DNA of 64,000 bases from Dittrichia graveolens (GCA_038502395.1 JARJIL010000008.1:64451501-64515500), one strand, 5' to 3'; positions 1-13,268 are shown, counted from the stretch's first letter. The notes: generated from the letters alone by a model not told the origin. Numbers and translations are program-made.

Positions 1-136
1 TTCAATTGGATTGCCCACCCATAAATTTCTTATATGCACCCTGCCACACTCAATCTCCCCACGTTCTTCATCCATGAATTCAATTATCCAAAATGAATGG
101 TCAAAATTGGTTCTCGCAGTTCTCGTTTGAACTCTC

Positions 137-139
<3 letters not shown>
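1..139 (+). mobile_element. TA-targeting MITE, copy 1 (left-truncated by window edge)
   Basis: Core and right arm of the window's dominant short inverted-repeat element. It holds the conserved core (ATTGGATTGCCCACC, CCCTGCCACACTCAATC, TTCATCCATGAATTC) and the right arm GGTTCTCGCAGTTCTCGTTTGAAC, then runs into a (TA)n tract. The right arm lacks the CGTACGAAAAACAGTT module seen in other copies. Non-coding; a short ORF in it is incidental. Confidence 0.8.

Positions 140-178
<39 letters not shown>
140..178. repeat. (TA)n microsatellite
   Basis: About 39 bases of uninterrupted TA between the right end of MITE copy 1 and the left end of the next element, which begins GGGAAGGGATCTAC. Confidence 0.95.
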
Positions 179-182
<4 letters not shown>

Positions 183-1190
183 AAGGGATCTACTAAAAAG
201 AAAATTAAGCTACAAAATATAAAGAGAAATGTGAATCACTAAATTCATAAGATAATAACTAACTTTTTTTAAATTAATTAATTAAAATTGGTTAGTTAAA
301 GGTATATTAGTCTTTTGATTATTTACCCATCTCCTAAAATCAAGTAAACATATTTTCTACTAAAAACACTCATTCAAAATTCAAATGGCATAGATAAATA
401 GATTTGATGCACAACACGAATCATCAATTATAAAATTGATGCACATCTATAAATCATCAATTATAAATATCTATGTACAATCTCAAAACTAGATGGATGC
501 AAAATCGCACAAATCAACAAATAACAAATCATTATTTGCTGAAAAATAAGAAAAATGATGAACAAAAGCATTCATCAAAAAAATTGATAAACACACTGAT
601 TCATAAAATACACATAGCTAATTAAACATCAATATTGAATCCCACTAATGAACATGAATCAATGATAGAAAATCAATACATATGACATATATAGAAATTT
701 CGATGAACATAAAGATACAAAATTGATGAAACTAATAAAGAAAATATAAACAAAACCTAAAATAGTACCAAACTATTGATGAACAAAAATGATATCAATG
801 GATATATGATGATATGTGCATTCTTGGAAATCAACTATGGTTGTGAGGTGGTGCGTGTAGTAGTTACGGTGGTGGTCACAGGGAACCATAGTGGAGGCGG
901 ATCCTTGCCGGTAAGGATGGATGGAGGGACGTTGACGTCCGGTAGAGATGGAGTATGGACGGTGAATGAGAAGTGGAGACGGAGGTTGGCGTCGCTCGTG
1001 AAGCGTGAGACGGAGGTTGTAGGTAGAGGCAGAGGTTGGTCCTCGACGGCACGATAGGAAAAAAAAGCAGAGGCGTGAGATGTAATATACGTAGGTTTTA
1101 GGTTATTTAATTTAAAATTTCTTGAAAAATGGAATTAAGAGGTAGGGGAGATAATTAAGGATGGAGAGAGAGAATTTTATAACTTATCTA
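179..1190. mobile_element. Remnant of an AT-rich foldback-type element, right end not found
   Basis: The left end (GGGAAGGGATCTACTAAAAA followed by GAAAATTAAG) sits directly on a TA tract. Internal phrases such as ATGATGAACAAAAGCATTCATC and AAATTGATAAACAC are shared with the foldback element at 25763-26152, so the two are probably related. A more GC-rich stretch at 776-1057 is open for 93 codons but shows no recognisable protein motif and probably is not a gene. No matching right terminal repeat is visible near 1190, so the right boundary is arbitrary. Confidence 0.45.
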
Positions 1191-1246
1191 TAATACCCCT
1201 AAACTATATTTGCTACATGTCACTCTCATATTTCTTCTTACTCTTT

Positions 1247-1437
1247 TTATTCGTACGAGAACCGCGATAACCAATCTTAGCCGTCCAATTCCCCCTCCTT
1301 CAATTAGATTGCCCACCTATGAATTCCTTACATGCATCCTGCCACACTCAATCCCCCTACACTATTCATCCATGAACTCCATTATCCAAAATGAACGGCC
1401 AAGATTGGTTCTTGGAGTTCTCGTACGAAACCAATCC
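1247..1437 (+). mobile_element. TA-targeting MITE, copy 2 (left end eroded)
   Basis: Starts within the left arm (TCGTACGAGAACCGCGATAACC), keeps the whole core, and ends GTTCTCGTACGAAACC against a short TATATATATATA run that separates it from copy 3 by about 13 bases. The outermost left-arm sequence is replaced by unrelated DNA. Confidence 0.8.
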
Positions 1438-1450
1438 TATATATATATAT

Positions 1451-1683
1451 AGGCAAAAGTTCAAACGAGAACTGTTTTTCGTACGAGAACCGCGAGAACC
1501 AATCTTAGCCGTTCAATTCCCCCTCCTTCAATTGGATTGCCCACTTATGAATTCCTTACATGCACCCTGCCATACTCAATCCCCTCACGCTCTTCATCCA
1601 TGAATTCCATTATCCAAAATGAACGGCCAAGATTGGTTCTCGCAGTTCTCGTACGAAAAACAGTTTTCGTTTGAACCCTCCCC
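1451..1683 (+). mobile_element. TA-targeting MITE, copy 3 (full length, GTACG-type arms)
   Basis: Best full-length example, about 233 bp. The left arm (GTTCAAACGAGAACTGTTTT ... GAACCAATCTTAGCCGTTCA) and the right arm (TGAACGGCCAAGATTGGTTC ... TCGTTTGAAC) are inverted repeats over roughly 55 bp. TA tracts abut both sides. No coding capacity, so it would depend on a transposase in trans. Confidence 0.88.
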
Positions 1684-1709
1684 TATATATATATATATAT
1701 ATATATATA

Positions 1710-1930
1710 GGGGAAGGTTCGTTTGAGAACCGTTTTTATTGCGAGAACCAATCTTAGTCGTTCATTTTGGATAATAGAATTGATGGATGAAGAGCGTGGA
1801 GGGATTGGGTGTGGCAGGGTGCATGTAAGAAATTTATGGGTGGACAATCCAATAGAAGGAGGAGGAATTGGACGGCTAAGATTGGTTCTAGCGGTTCTCG
1901 CAATAAAAAACGGTTCTTAAATGAACTTTT
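1710..1930 (-). mobile_element. TA-targeting MITE, copy 4 (inverted, ATTGC-type arms)
   Basis: Same element in the opposite orientation to copy 3. Its arms carry CGTTTTTATTGCGAGAACC in place of CTGTTTTTCGTACGAGAAC. The core reads GGATGAAGAGCGTGGAGGG, the reverse of copy 3. Flanked by TA on the left (1684-1709) and TATATATATA on the right. Confidence 0.87.
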
Positions 1931-2301
1931 CTATATATATATCCTCTTATCAATTTTTTCAATTATGAACTTAAAAAGATTCTTATTGAAATTTTACAAA
2001 AAGTTCAGCAGCACCTAATTTGTATTTTAGTTGAAAATATAATGATACACAATTGAAGGATGCGTGACGTCTTTCTACATTTTTTTTTTAAATCTTTAAT
2101 ATATAATTGGCATAGGATTAGAGCAACAAAATAACTTTTTTAATAATTAAAACCAAATGCGGATAAAGATACACATGACATGAGTGCATGACACACCGTA
2201 TAAACTATAAGCGATGGGGTGCTGGGCCCTCCATGTTTTCTTATTCTTTTTGGCCCGTAGCCTTGTAGAAGTGACTCAATGAGAGAGCGATCTATATATA
2301 T

Positions 2302-2353
<52 letters not shown>

Positions 2354-2860
2354 TCACGCAGGCTCACTAATTTGGACGAGACATAAAGCAGCATAACATA
2401 GGAGTCTAAATCTCTCGATTTTAATTAAATGCTACCGAGTTTAGGTTAGATCCTGATTTTGATCTTGTGTGGGTCGCTAATTTAGAGTTATGATTTTAAG
2501 GCTCATTTAAATAGACGATTCTGGTTTCATGCTTATAAAAAAGTTTCAGGAAAGGAAAATCAATAAAAAGTTTCAGAATAACTAATAATTAATTAGCGAA
2601 AATGTCGCATTATATGGAATGCAGGTAGGTCAGGTCTGCATGCATTGTTTGAATATATTATATTCTATTAATTATTATATAATAAATGCATGATGATGAT
2701 GTTGTGGCAATCTAATAGCTTGCTTGCCAACTACTAAGCTTTCTCGTGAGGTAGCCATCTATTCAATTTTGACGGGTGCTGCCATTTCTTTGGGGAGTTT
2801 TTGGATTCTTTTGGTTGTGGTGGTCTAACTTTTTCTGGTTTCTTTGATTCCTTTTTTTTT
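1931..2860. other. Non-coding, AT-rich intergenic DNA with a TA tract
   Basis: No supportable gene. A (TA)n tract occupies about 2305-2349; here it carries no MITE. The sequence from about 2700 onward is the likely promoter side of the threonine aldolase gene. Confidence 0.6.
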
Positions 2861-3135
2861 TGTGTGAGAATCTATTGATGTTGTCGTCTTCAATTTTGCT
2901 TCAATCAATCAATTTTCTTGAATATTCATTCATCAATTTTGTGTCTCCTTTCTCTGTTTCCGTTCAATTTTAAAGGTAATTTCCAGTTCATGTGTGTTTA
3001 GGGTTGTAATTACTTTTTGACTCAACAGTCTTATAGTCCTTGTAATTAGGATCAGTCATACATAAAATTAGGAGATAGCTTTATATAATCCGTAAATTTA
3101 TTGGTTTCTTATAATATCACTTTTTCCCGGCAGCC

Positions 3136-5203
3136 ATGGTGACCAGAACGATTGATCTCCGGTCCGACACGGTGACGAAACCCACCGAAACAATGAGATT
3201 GGCCATGGCGAAGGCTGAGGTGGATGATGATGTTTTGGTTTACGACCCCACGGCCCGGCAGCTCGAGTCAGAAATGGCCCGAATTACTGGCAAGGAGGCC
3301 GCACTCTTTGTTCCTTCGGGGACTATGGGTAACCTTATCAGTGTTCTTGTTCATTGTGAAATTAGGGGAAGCGAAGTCATCCTCGGTAATAATTCTCACA
3401 TCCACATATACGAAAATGGTGGGATTTCAACCATCGGAGGTGTTCACCCGAGACCTGTAAAGAATAATATAGATGGTACTATGGATATTGATCTCATTGA
3501 GTCTGCTATTCGAAACCCTGACTTTGAGATTTGTTACCCCAAAACTAGGCTTATTTGCCTCGAGAATTCGCATGCTAAGTATGAATTTGGAATTTGTTTA
3601 TCTACTGCCTCCCATGTGTATGATGCAATGCTTACCCGTGATTGCTTGATGATTAATTATGCAGCTCTGGTGGTAGATGCCTTTCTGCAGAGTACACAGA
3701 CCAGGTTGGGGTGCTTGCTAAAAAGCATGGCTTAAAGCTTCATATCGATGGGGCTCGTATCTTTAATGCATCTGCTGTGAGTTGAAACAAACCTTATCGT
3801 ATTTTCTTTCCCATTACCCATAGAATGAAAAGCTATTAATCTTTGTATATAATCAAAAACATGTTCTTTGGTAGTGTATCATTTGTTGGAATTCTTGATT
3901 CTACTACTAGCACTCTCAACACCTTTGAAATTCAAGATAAAGTTTAATAGTCTAGTATATTGAAAGGTTAAAGACCCACTTGCCATCCGTTCATTTAGAA
4001 ATTTTTTCTCTTTCAGGCTCTTAATGTTCCTGTTGATAGGCTAGTACAAGCTGCGGATTCAGTTTCGGTAGGATTGTCTTACTTTAAAGTATTTTTTCTT
4101 TATGCCCATTTAAAAAGTGGACACAAAATGTGGGATATATCATAGTTGATGAGTTAACTTCAGGTATGCTTGTCAAAAGGGCTTGGTGCACCAGTTGGAA
4201 GTGTTATTGTTGGAACAAAAAGCTTCATTGCCAGGGTATCTTATAGTTCTTGAAATGAGCGGTCTTCGTTTTGGTTTTCAACTTTTCGTTATTATTTATT
4301 TTTAGTTTTAAATTTCAAACGTATTTCTGTAGGCTAGGATTCTCCGGAAAACCTTGGGGGGTGGAATGAGACAAGTTGGTGTTTTATGTGCTGCTGCTCT
4401 TGTTGCTTTACAAGAAAATGTCGAAAAGCTTGGGATTGATCACAAGAATGCCAAGACTTTTGCTGGTAATGCTCATCTTATTTCTACGGGTTTTACTTTT
4501 TATGTAGAGTTGCCTCCCTTCATTCCTCGTTAAGATTTACAAAAAATGTATAGAGATTGTTTAAATCTTAAATCTGCAAAATCTTGATACTTTTCATTAT
4601 GAATCTTGTTTTTCCAGAAGGGCTAAATAAAATCAAGGGTCTGCGTGTGGATGAAGCCTCTGTGGAGACAAATATTGTAAGCAGTCGAATTGCTCATATG
4701 ATCAAATCCCCTTGTCTTTAAGTGTGGTTTAATGTTGGATTTTGGGCAGGTCTATTTTGAAATATTAGAGGGATCACATATGACAGCACTTAAATTAGGC
4801 AAAATAATGGAGGAGCATGGTATACTTTTGATGCCCGATAGCTCATCCAGGTGCGATACAATCTACTAGTTGATTAAGAAAAGGGGCTAATATCATATCT
4901 TAGTTAATTATTTAGAAGGTGAACTGTTTGGTTATTAACTTTATGATGTCTCGATCTGGTAATTGAACTTTTTTTATTTAAAAAAATGGATCCATCTGTT
5001 TCTGTGATCAAATGCAGGGTGAGGATCGTGATTCACCACCAAGTATCTGCAAGTGATGTGCAGTACACGTTGTCATGCATAAAGGTACAATGCGTCACTG
5101 CTATTAGGACCATCCTATTTCATTGTATACAGTATGTTCAGTTGTTAACATTTGGTTTCAGCAAGCAATGACTGGAGTGGCAGATGAAAATGGTGGCAAT
5201 TGA
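3136..5203 (+). CDS. THA1: L-threonine aldolase, PLP-dependent (THA1-like), nine exons
   Basis: Cleaves L-threonine or L-allo-threonine to glycine and acetaldehyde; a cytosolic PLP enzyme of the beta-eliminating lyase family. Exons deduced from GT-AG junctions with frame continuity: 3136-3578, 3665-3776, 4017-4067, 4164-4235, 4333-4465, 4618-4676, 4750-4850, 5018-5084, 5162-5203. They sum to 1080 nt, 359 residues, matching the usual plant length of about 358. Visible hallmarks are N-terminal DLRSDTVTKPT, the cofactor-site region FVPSGTMGNL, HIDGARIFNA (Asp and Arg near PLP), and CLSKGLGAPVGS with the PLP-binding lysine at about residue 207. The start at 3136 gives the family N-terminus. A CAG at 3131-3133 and a GTAATT donor after 2975 suggest a leader intron just before the ATG. 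No inactivating changes seen. THA1 rather than THA2 is inferred mainly from synteny. Confidence 0.93.
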
Positions 5204-5559
5204 TGCAAATGTTAACCTTGTTGAAGATGATTTCCTCTTCCAGTTGTAAATGTGCTTGAATTTGTGTTCACAGTTAGTTTGCTATTAAAAATTCTCTTTG
5301 GAACTACGTTCTATTACTTTGCTTTAAAAAATTGGTAAATATACATAAAATCCGAATAAATGGTGCACCGATAATAAGTACAAATGTCGGAACAAAATAA
5401 CCGAATATTTTATTAACTTACAAAAATAATGAGTATTTTATAAACTAGTCAAAGATGAGGTCCTACTACAGAAGAAGTCTTGATTCAAAAAAGCTATTAA
5501 GATACAAATACTTAAAATGAACTGCCAAGTATCACAAATCCACATAACATCCATGCATC

Positions 5560-6066
5560 CAAGATATGACCTTGGGGGGATATCTGGAAGCCTTCTGCTT
5601 TCATTCATTGATGTCAACATCTTCTTTTACTTTCTGTAGTAGATGTTCAAAGCAACAGTCTTTCAAGTCCAATAAGGAGAGAAAACCTTGTGCCACTTTC
5701 TCTTGGTTAACAAACTGCATCAACACAGTTGTGCCTTTACCTATTACCTTCTTTCTTCTCCTTTTTCTCTGATTTCACACTTACTCCATCAGTATCTGCT
5801 TTCAGTTGTATCAACTCACTCCCCTTAAGTGATATGAACAAAATTGTTGCTTCCCACGAAAGGATCTTTCTTACGGCCTCGGATAGAGTATAAATATCAT
5901 GCAAGGACCTCATGATGTAGCTTTTCTCCATCTTGAATGCAACAAAAGACTTAATGGAGGGACTCAGCTCATCAAGATCTAGCCTTCCCGCATTAAAACT
6001 TTCAACCAAACCAGGAAATGACTTGTCTTTTACCAAACTGCCAAGACAGTTTTTGCTCGGACCCAA
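5560..6066 (-). pseudogene. Cytosolic histidyl-tRNA synthetase gene fragment, frameshifted
   Basis: Read on the minus strand, 6066 to about 5740 encodes SPSIKSFVAFKMEKSYIM ... SEAVRKILSWEATILFIS ... KGSELIQ. A second frame gives KGTTVLMQFVNQEKVAQGF ... KVKEDVDINE and a third gives NESRRLPDIP. Together they resemble the N-terminal part of plant cytosolic HisRS ahead of the catalytic core, whose junction normally reads NESRRLPKLPKGT. The frame is broken by an extra base near 5740 in a KKEKKEG stretch and by a TGAA duplication at NE(TGA)SRRLP. No catalytic-domain exons follow; the sequence after RLPDIPP is non-coding. It lies about 360 bp past the threonine aldolase stop, on the opposite strand. 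Most likely a captured or duplicated gene piece. Family assignment comes from recalled motifs and has not been searched. Confidence 0.72.
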
Positions 6067-6415
6067 CTACTTTCACCAAGATCCTGATCCAAGTGCAAAA
6101 GCAAGAGATGATCAGAAGAGTCAAGTCAAGTCCTTGCTGGAAGCTCCATGTACTAACGAGATAGAATTCAGTTCAACCCGAGTTGAGGAGTGGACTGATT
6201 TTCATAAAGACCTCAAACAAAATGCTGGAAACTTGGTCATACGGCACATTACTTTACAAATTTGACCCATTAAGCAAGACCTTGAAATCACTAGCAACTG
6301 AAGCTCTATATTAGTTAGGAAAACCAGTCACCGGAAGAAATTAAAGGCGGTGGAAGTGTCGCTTTGTAAGGCCTCCCAAGACAGCATCAGCACTGGACCA
6401 CAAGGTGGCACTGTA
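6067..6415. other. Unassigned sequence beside the HisRS fragment
   Basis: The plus strand is open from 5933 to 6265 and reads protein-like toward its end (EWTDFHKDLKQNAGN), but I recognise no family, and the first part is the antisense of the HisRS fragment. It could be a second captured gene piece in the opposite orientation or chance. From 6266 to 6415 I see nothing. Confidence 0.35.
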
Positions 6416-6423
6416 GTCTAGTC

Positions 6424-7293
6424 CAAAGATCCAGGGAAAAACAGAAAAAAAAAAGCCCCTAAAAATATTAGAATATAAGTAATCAATGTGCAAATACCAA
6501 TTAATTAATTATACAAAGCAAACTACTAAACAGTTAAACAAATAAGGGACTAAAATCTAAAACAGTTAATAAGAGTTAAACTAGGAGTTAGGGAACGCAT
6601 ACTAAAGAAAAGTAAACACTTGTTTGAGAAGTTAGAAGAATTTCAAGTCTCAAATATGTATTAGATTTCTGAATTCTGTCTTCCGATCGTTGTTCGTTAA
6701 TTCTCTACAATAAAGTAGATGCCTGGATCAAGTCTACATTTGCACCATCGAAATCGATAAAGTCGTGTTGTCTCGAATATAAGAAGGCCTAAAATATGAA
6801 GCCTTTAACCTCAAATCTCGAACTCTCAAGTCTTACAATTCAATTGTGAGTGCTGATTTTGTTTCTTCTTCTTATTTATGATTTCGTCCCAAATAGCCAA
6901 ATGGTCAACAGATTTTGTGTGCTTTCTTCTCAAAGTTGCAAATGCACAAATGATTTTTAAAGAATCGACGTTTTTTTAAGTTTTTTCCCAAAACGCCATA
7001 TGGTTTTGGCAATTGAATGTTTGAAACTGCTTGGCCCTTCGTTTCCATTATTGAGTCACCGTCTTCCCGACTTCTATGCCTTAATTAAAAGTAATTACTT
7101 TTTTTCCTTTAATCCTTGTGAAATTTAAATGTGTATAGTGACCCCTTTTTTTGATTCCTCCTTTGAATGATAGTTTTGGGCTTAACAAAAATGGGCTAAC
7201 ATATATACGGTATAGAACATTTTTAAAAATGGGCCCCTACTAGTTGTAGGCCCTAGTGGTTTCCCTTGTCACAAGCCCCATAAGACAACCCTG
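6424..7293. mobile_element. Non-autonomous hAT-like element, 870 bp, with 8-bp target duplication
   Basis: The 8-mer GTCTAGTC occurs at 6416-6423 and again at 7294-7301, directly flanking the interval. The right end reads ...AAGACAACCCTG, i.e. CAGGGTTGTCTT on the minus strand, a typical hAT terminus. The left end begins CAAAGATCCAGGG, a weaker match. An 8-bp duplication is the hAT hallmark. No transposase ORF is present. Confidence 0.68.
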
Positions 7294-7326
7294 GTCTAGT
7301 CCAAGGGAGCGCAAAAACTATGAAAA

Positions 7327-7371
7327 GTAGCAGTTCTCGTACGAAAAACAGTTCTCGTTTAAACCCTTCCC
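7327..7371 (+). mobile_element. TA-targeting MITE, copy 5 (right arm only)
   Basis: Only the terminal arm AGTTCTCGTACGAAAAACAG, TTCTCGTTTAAACCCTTCCC remains, ending at TATGTATATA. The core and left arm are absent, replaced by the sequence that hosts the hAT element. Confidence 0.75.
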
Positions 7372-8910
7372 TATGTATATAGTATTATTTTATGATATAT
7401 TTAATTTCCTGAAACCAAACAAGGAAATCAATTCTAATTCTTCACACATTTCTATTTTTCCCAATTTCTTCTCTCTACCAAACACAGATGGTAATGGATT
7501 TGGAGATTCCATATCCATATATATTTAATTTTTTATCATTAATATCCATATCCATTTAAATTAATTTCGTTTGTCCGTATTCATATTATCTGCTTAAACG
7601 AGTAAATAGATATCCATTGGATACCAAAAAAAAAAAATTCCCTAAAGAAAATACCATATTTTTATACATAATTTTTTATCTTTATTGATATGAATACATA
7701 TTTTCTTCCAAAAAAAATATAGGAATCAAAACATAACTTTATAACTACAATTAGGAGCATAAAGCATAGTCTATTTCACCTTGACACTTACACGCATGTA
7801 ATCTATACAACTGCATAAAATATTACAAAAGGGAGTGTGAATTTAACCTACATAGTTATATATATACATATATGAAACTATACTTAATTATATCAAATTT
7901 AATCCGGGTTAATGGATCCACCCATGGATGGAGAACAGTTATCCATATCCGCTCCATTAAATATCCATATCCACTCTATATCCAATATTCACCCATTTAA
8001 GTTCATCTATATCAATCACACACATGGATTAGATCAGGTGGATGATCATTAGATCGGGTGACTATTGTCATCCCTAACCACCCCCATCGAAGATGCCTTA
8101 TTGACACAAATTCAATTCTATTTTTGAGTGATTATATTTTAGGCATGAAGCACATCCTACTTGTTTACTCCTTAAACCTAGTTTAGCAATGCAAATACCA
8201 GAAAATATGTAGTTATTATGCCACACTCATCTATAAACTTGTATATTTTTAAAAGGTAGTCCAGCTGTTTTTTAACAAAATGAGAGAAGATTTTTTAATT
8301 TTTTTCAAATATAAAAACAAAGGGAATATAATGTGTGCAATTAAAAGCACTAGGTTTAAATGAAAAGATAATGAAATAACTAATATATTCATTATCTAAA
8401 GTGTTTATAGTATGAAAATGTATATCATAAATACTGTTAAAAACAAGTATCTTGTCTTAAAAATAAAATATGTGTTCTTTTAATGTCTCTTTGTATGCAG
8501 ATATACAAAGAAAAAAAAAATATATTAATAATAAAGAACTTTTTATTATTTAGGAAAAAGAACGCAATCAATGGTTGTACAAAGTTGGGAGGAAAAAAGG
8601 CAATTATAATGATTATGGTGTTGCCTGTGCTTTGATGTGTCTTACCGTCTTCGTATTGATACTTTGATAGTAGTGTGTCTTAGCCGATAGGATTAAATGA
8701 TTTGAACTATTTTTAATATAAGCCCAATCCACATTCATGCTCTCTCACTTCCGCCTCCTCTCATAAAAGCCTAATCAGCAAACGTTCAATAACCATCACA
8801 CAGCACGTTCGGGGCAGGCCGAAATTTGGTCCGGACAGTAGGCCTATTTATCTAATTATTAGTCATTTAAACCCTCTCTCTCTCTCCCTCTCTCTCTATA
8901 TATATATATA
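7372..8910. other. Non-coding AT-rich intergenic DNA
   Basis: No ORF with protein character, no RNA gene recognised. Repeated ATATCCATATCC phrases occur around 7500-7620 and 7940-7990, and a (CT)n then (TA)n run at about 8874-8910 precedes the next MITE copy. Confidence 0.6.
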
Positions 8911-9041
8911 GTGAAAGGTTCATTTGAAAATCGTTTTTATTGCGAGAACCGTGAGAACTAATCTTAGCCGTCCAATTCCCCCTATTTCAATTGGATTGCC
9001 CACTCATGAATTCCTTACATGTACCCTGCCACACCCAATTA
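8911..9041 (+). mobile_element. TA-targeting MITE, copy 6 (right-truncated)
   Basis: ATTGC-type left arm (GGTTCATTTGAAAATCGTTT then TTATTGCGAGAACC) and core up to CCCTGCCACACCCAATT, immediately after a TA tract. The element stops abruptly at about 9041, so the right half is lost. Confidence 0.8.
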
Positions 9042-9193
9042 TTTAGATCATGCTAAATACATATATACTTCACTTATCACGCAACACTTCTTTGTAGACA
9101 GTTATAATGTATATATATGCAAAGTATTTTGGTCTATTTTCGTCATTAAATTCAGGACAGTTTTTTGTAATTGATTTTTTGACAGTTTTAAAG

Positions 9194-9612
9194 TATTTAA
9201 GATCATTGATGGAATATATTTTAAATAATGCTATTTGAGTTATACTATTTTAAAAGTGTTAAGATTGTTGCTGTAAGTTATTGTAAAGCATGTTATATTA
9301 CTTGCACTACTTAACTTAAAAAACTATCTTTAAAAAAGAGCTAAATGTAATAAAATTCTGACAGTTTTAAATGCTGGAAGCTATTGTAAAGTATTAATTA
9401 TGTATTTAAATTGTCTTAAATGCTGAAAGTTATTGTAAAGTATTAATTATGTATTTAAATTCTGAAGATCATTGATGAAACATATTGTAAATAATGCTAT
9501 TTGAGTTGTACTATTTTAAAGGAGTTAAGATTGTTGCTGGAAGTTATTGTAAAGCATGTTATATTACTTGTACTACTTAACTTAAAAATTGTCTTAAAAA
9601 AAGAGCTAAATG
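9194..9612 (+). repeat. Nested direct repeats, about 266-bp spacing
   Basis: A block starting AGATCATTGATG (9199) and containing GCTATTTGAGTT and AAGATTGTTGCTG recurs at about 9465 with about 90% identity by eye. Between them a shorter unit (GTAAAGTATTAATTATGTAT) is repeated twice about 58 bp apart. Confidence 0.75.
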
Positions 9613-9689
9613 CTTTATAAAATAATATATATATATATATAACACAGTACATAAGAAAATAGTTGATGACTTGCATGTTTAAAACAATT

Positions 9690-10737
9690 TATGTATCTGC
9701 AGGGCATAACTCACCTGTCTGAAGTGATGAGGATCACTTCCTCTTCAAAACAAGGCTATAAGTCCATTGTACAAAGATCCTATGATCACAACACAAGGTT
9801 AACTTAGTTAATTTAACCAAACATTTAAGTTACACACGAGTATAGACTCAAACACAACTAAAACACTCATTTCGGATCTCTAAGACTCACTCCCCATAAC
9901 CACTAGAAACAATCCCAATTCAAATACAAGGTCAAATGGGGTCAAACCAATAATTTTGGAGGTTTAAGGGTGGCTCGCGCCGCGAGAAAATCCCTGGAAA
10001 ACATCAAGGTTTGGCCGACATGGCCCGCGCCGCGAGCCTAAGTGAACAGTGTTCTACAGCTTGTTTTTTAACATCAATTCGACCAAAAATCCAATTTTTA
10101 CCAATTCCAACTTACTTTCAACATTCCAAAGACTCATTAAACACTTTGTAACCATAAAACACCAACACTTAACAACATTTTGATCATCAAAACCCTAACT
10201 TCAACATTCATCCCAAATTTGACCCATTTAACACCATAAACCCAAATTTTAAACTAAGAATCACCAAATACAACATGTATAACTCAAATTAAACACAATT
10301 TTAAGCTTGAACTTACTTGATTTACAAACCCCAACTTGAATGGTTCACTTCCTTTGCTCAAAATCAAACCAAAGTTGAAGAGATTAAACACCAAACATGA
10401 AATTTCTTGAATCCAACACTTAAACCCTCAATTTTCCCTTGATTCTTCTTGCTTTCTTCTACCAAAACCCTCTAGAACTCTCTCAATCTCTCTCCCACGT
10501 TCCAGGCAATTTGAAGACTTCTTTTGACTCCAATTATTGGAGTTAAGCATATATATATATACACATTTACTCAATTAGTCCCTCAAGTATCCTAACTTTA
10601 CATTTTGTTCACATTTTTAACTATATCACATACATATATAATAGGTAGCAATAGTAAACATTTACAAAACACAAAATTTTACTAATTAAACTTGTATGAT
10701 ATATATTTTATAATTTTACAAAATTTTGGATATTACA
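9690..10737 (-). mobile_element. LTR-retrotransposon remnant (minus orientation)
   Basis: The minus strand begins TGTAATATCCAAAATTTTG at 10737, a plant LTR-like start. It continues through a TATATATA box near 10550 and two CGCGCCGCGAG phrases at about 9976 and 10028. It lacks gag-pol. The distal boundary is not clear because repeated AT-rich DNA follows, so no target duplication could be assigned. Possibly a truncated solo LTR. Confidence 0.5.
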
Positions 10738-10895
10738 TCTATTGTAGATGTAGGGTTGTGTTATTAGTGAACATTCATGAACTGGATCAGGTTATTAGAT
10801 GTATTCAAAATTGAATATAGATTTTATCAGTTGTGTTCAACAGTGTTTTCTATGTCCAGGATTTTGTTTATTATTGAACATAGTTGTTTTATTAT

Positions 10896-12161
<1,266 letters not shown>

Positions 12162-13068
12162 TTTTATTATTGAACATTTATAAGTTGATTGTTTTATTAA
12201 CTGTGTACAAGGTTTTGTTTATTATTGAACATTCATTAATTTTAATTTTGATTATGGTTTATTATAGTCTACTAATGAATACATTCTATTTCTTACAAAA
12301 AATAAAGAGGACCTTAAACATAAGTAGAAAAAATCAAAACAGAAAAAATAATTAATTTGAAAAATTAATTAATTTGAAAAAAAATTACCGAAATAATATA
12401 AAGCAAGAGTTTACTAGTGAATAAAGTAATGAACATAATATTTAATAATTAAAAACTCGTAAAGTTTTTCAGGTGTAGATCATCGTTGAACACCGTAAGT
12501 TTATTAATTTACTATTAAATTATTTCTAATTTATTTTGTTTAAAAATTGAAGAAGAGAGAAAAATAAGAGAGGGAAAAAATATTTGTCCTTTTTAATTAA
12601 AAAATGAAAAATAAGATTACTATAAGTCCTTGGATTAAATATAAATAAGAGATCGGAATTTCTTCTTGTATTTTTCGTAAATAAGATACTTTTCGTATAA
12701 ATCCTACCCTATGTATATATGGATCACCAATTAATTAATTAATTAATTAATGTATATTGGTGTGAATTAGCTAGCTAGCTGATAATTACTTGAAGTGGTA
12801 TGTACGTGAAAGTAGGCACCGTAAAACCAACTGAAAACCATGACCAGGCACCCATCGGATCCATACCATAATATATAGATAGCTACCACGCACGCACACG
12901 AAAGTAGGTGAATCAATCATGATTTATATCTACCAAAAAGCATATGAAACTGATCCTTAAGTCAATTGTCCAAGTATTCATATATATATTTGGTCGGTCT
13001 ATTTACTTAATTTCTTGCACCCGTTCATACGTACAAAAAATTTATAATATATTATATATTTATATATA

Positions 13069-13268
13069 GGCGAGGGTTCATTTGAGAACCATTATTAATG
13101 CAATAACTAATCTTAGCTGTTCATTTTGAATAATAGAATTCATAGATGAAAAGCGTGGGGTGATTGAGTGTGGCAAGGTGTATGTAAACAATTCATGAGT
13201 GGGCAACCCAATTGAAGAAGAAGGAATTGGACGGCTAAGATTGGTTTTCGCGGTTCTCACAATAAAAG
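13069..13268 (-). mobile_element. TA-targeting MITE, copy 7 (right-truncated)
   Basis: Begins after TATATATA with GGTTCATTTGAGAACCATTA and carries the core in inverted orientation. It ends within the right arm at GGTTCTCACAATAAAAG, where it meets a CCCGT...ACGGG hairpin at about 13278-13295. The outer right arm is missing. Confidence 0.8.

Noticed and set aside
776..1057. 93-codon GC-richer open frame
   Set aside because: No domain, low complexity (Val/Gly/Arg), inside an element remnant, no promoter or neighbouring exon.
3136..3735. 199-codon open frame suggesting a truncated threonine aldolase pseudogene
   Set aside because: The frame reads into an intron after 3578. Splicing 3578 to 3665 restores ANSGGRCLSAEYT, and all nine exons join in frame to a full-length enzyme.
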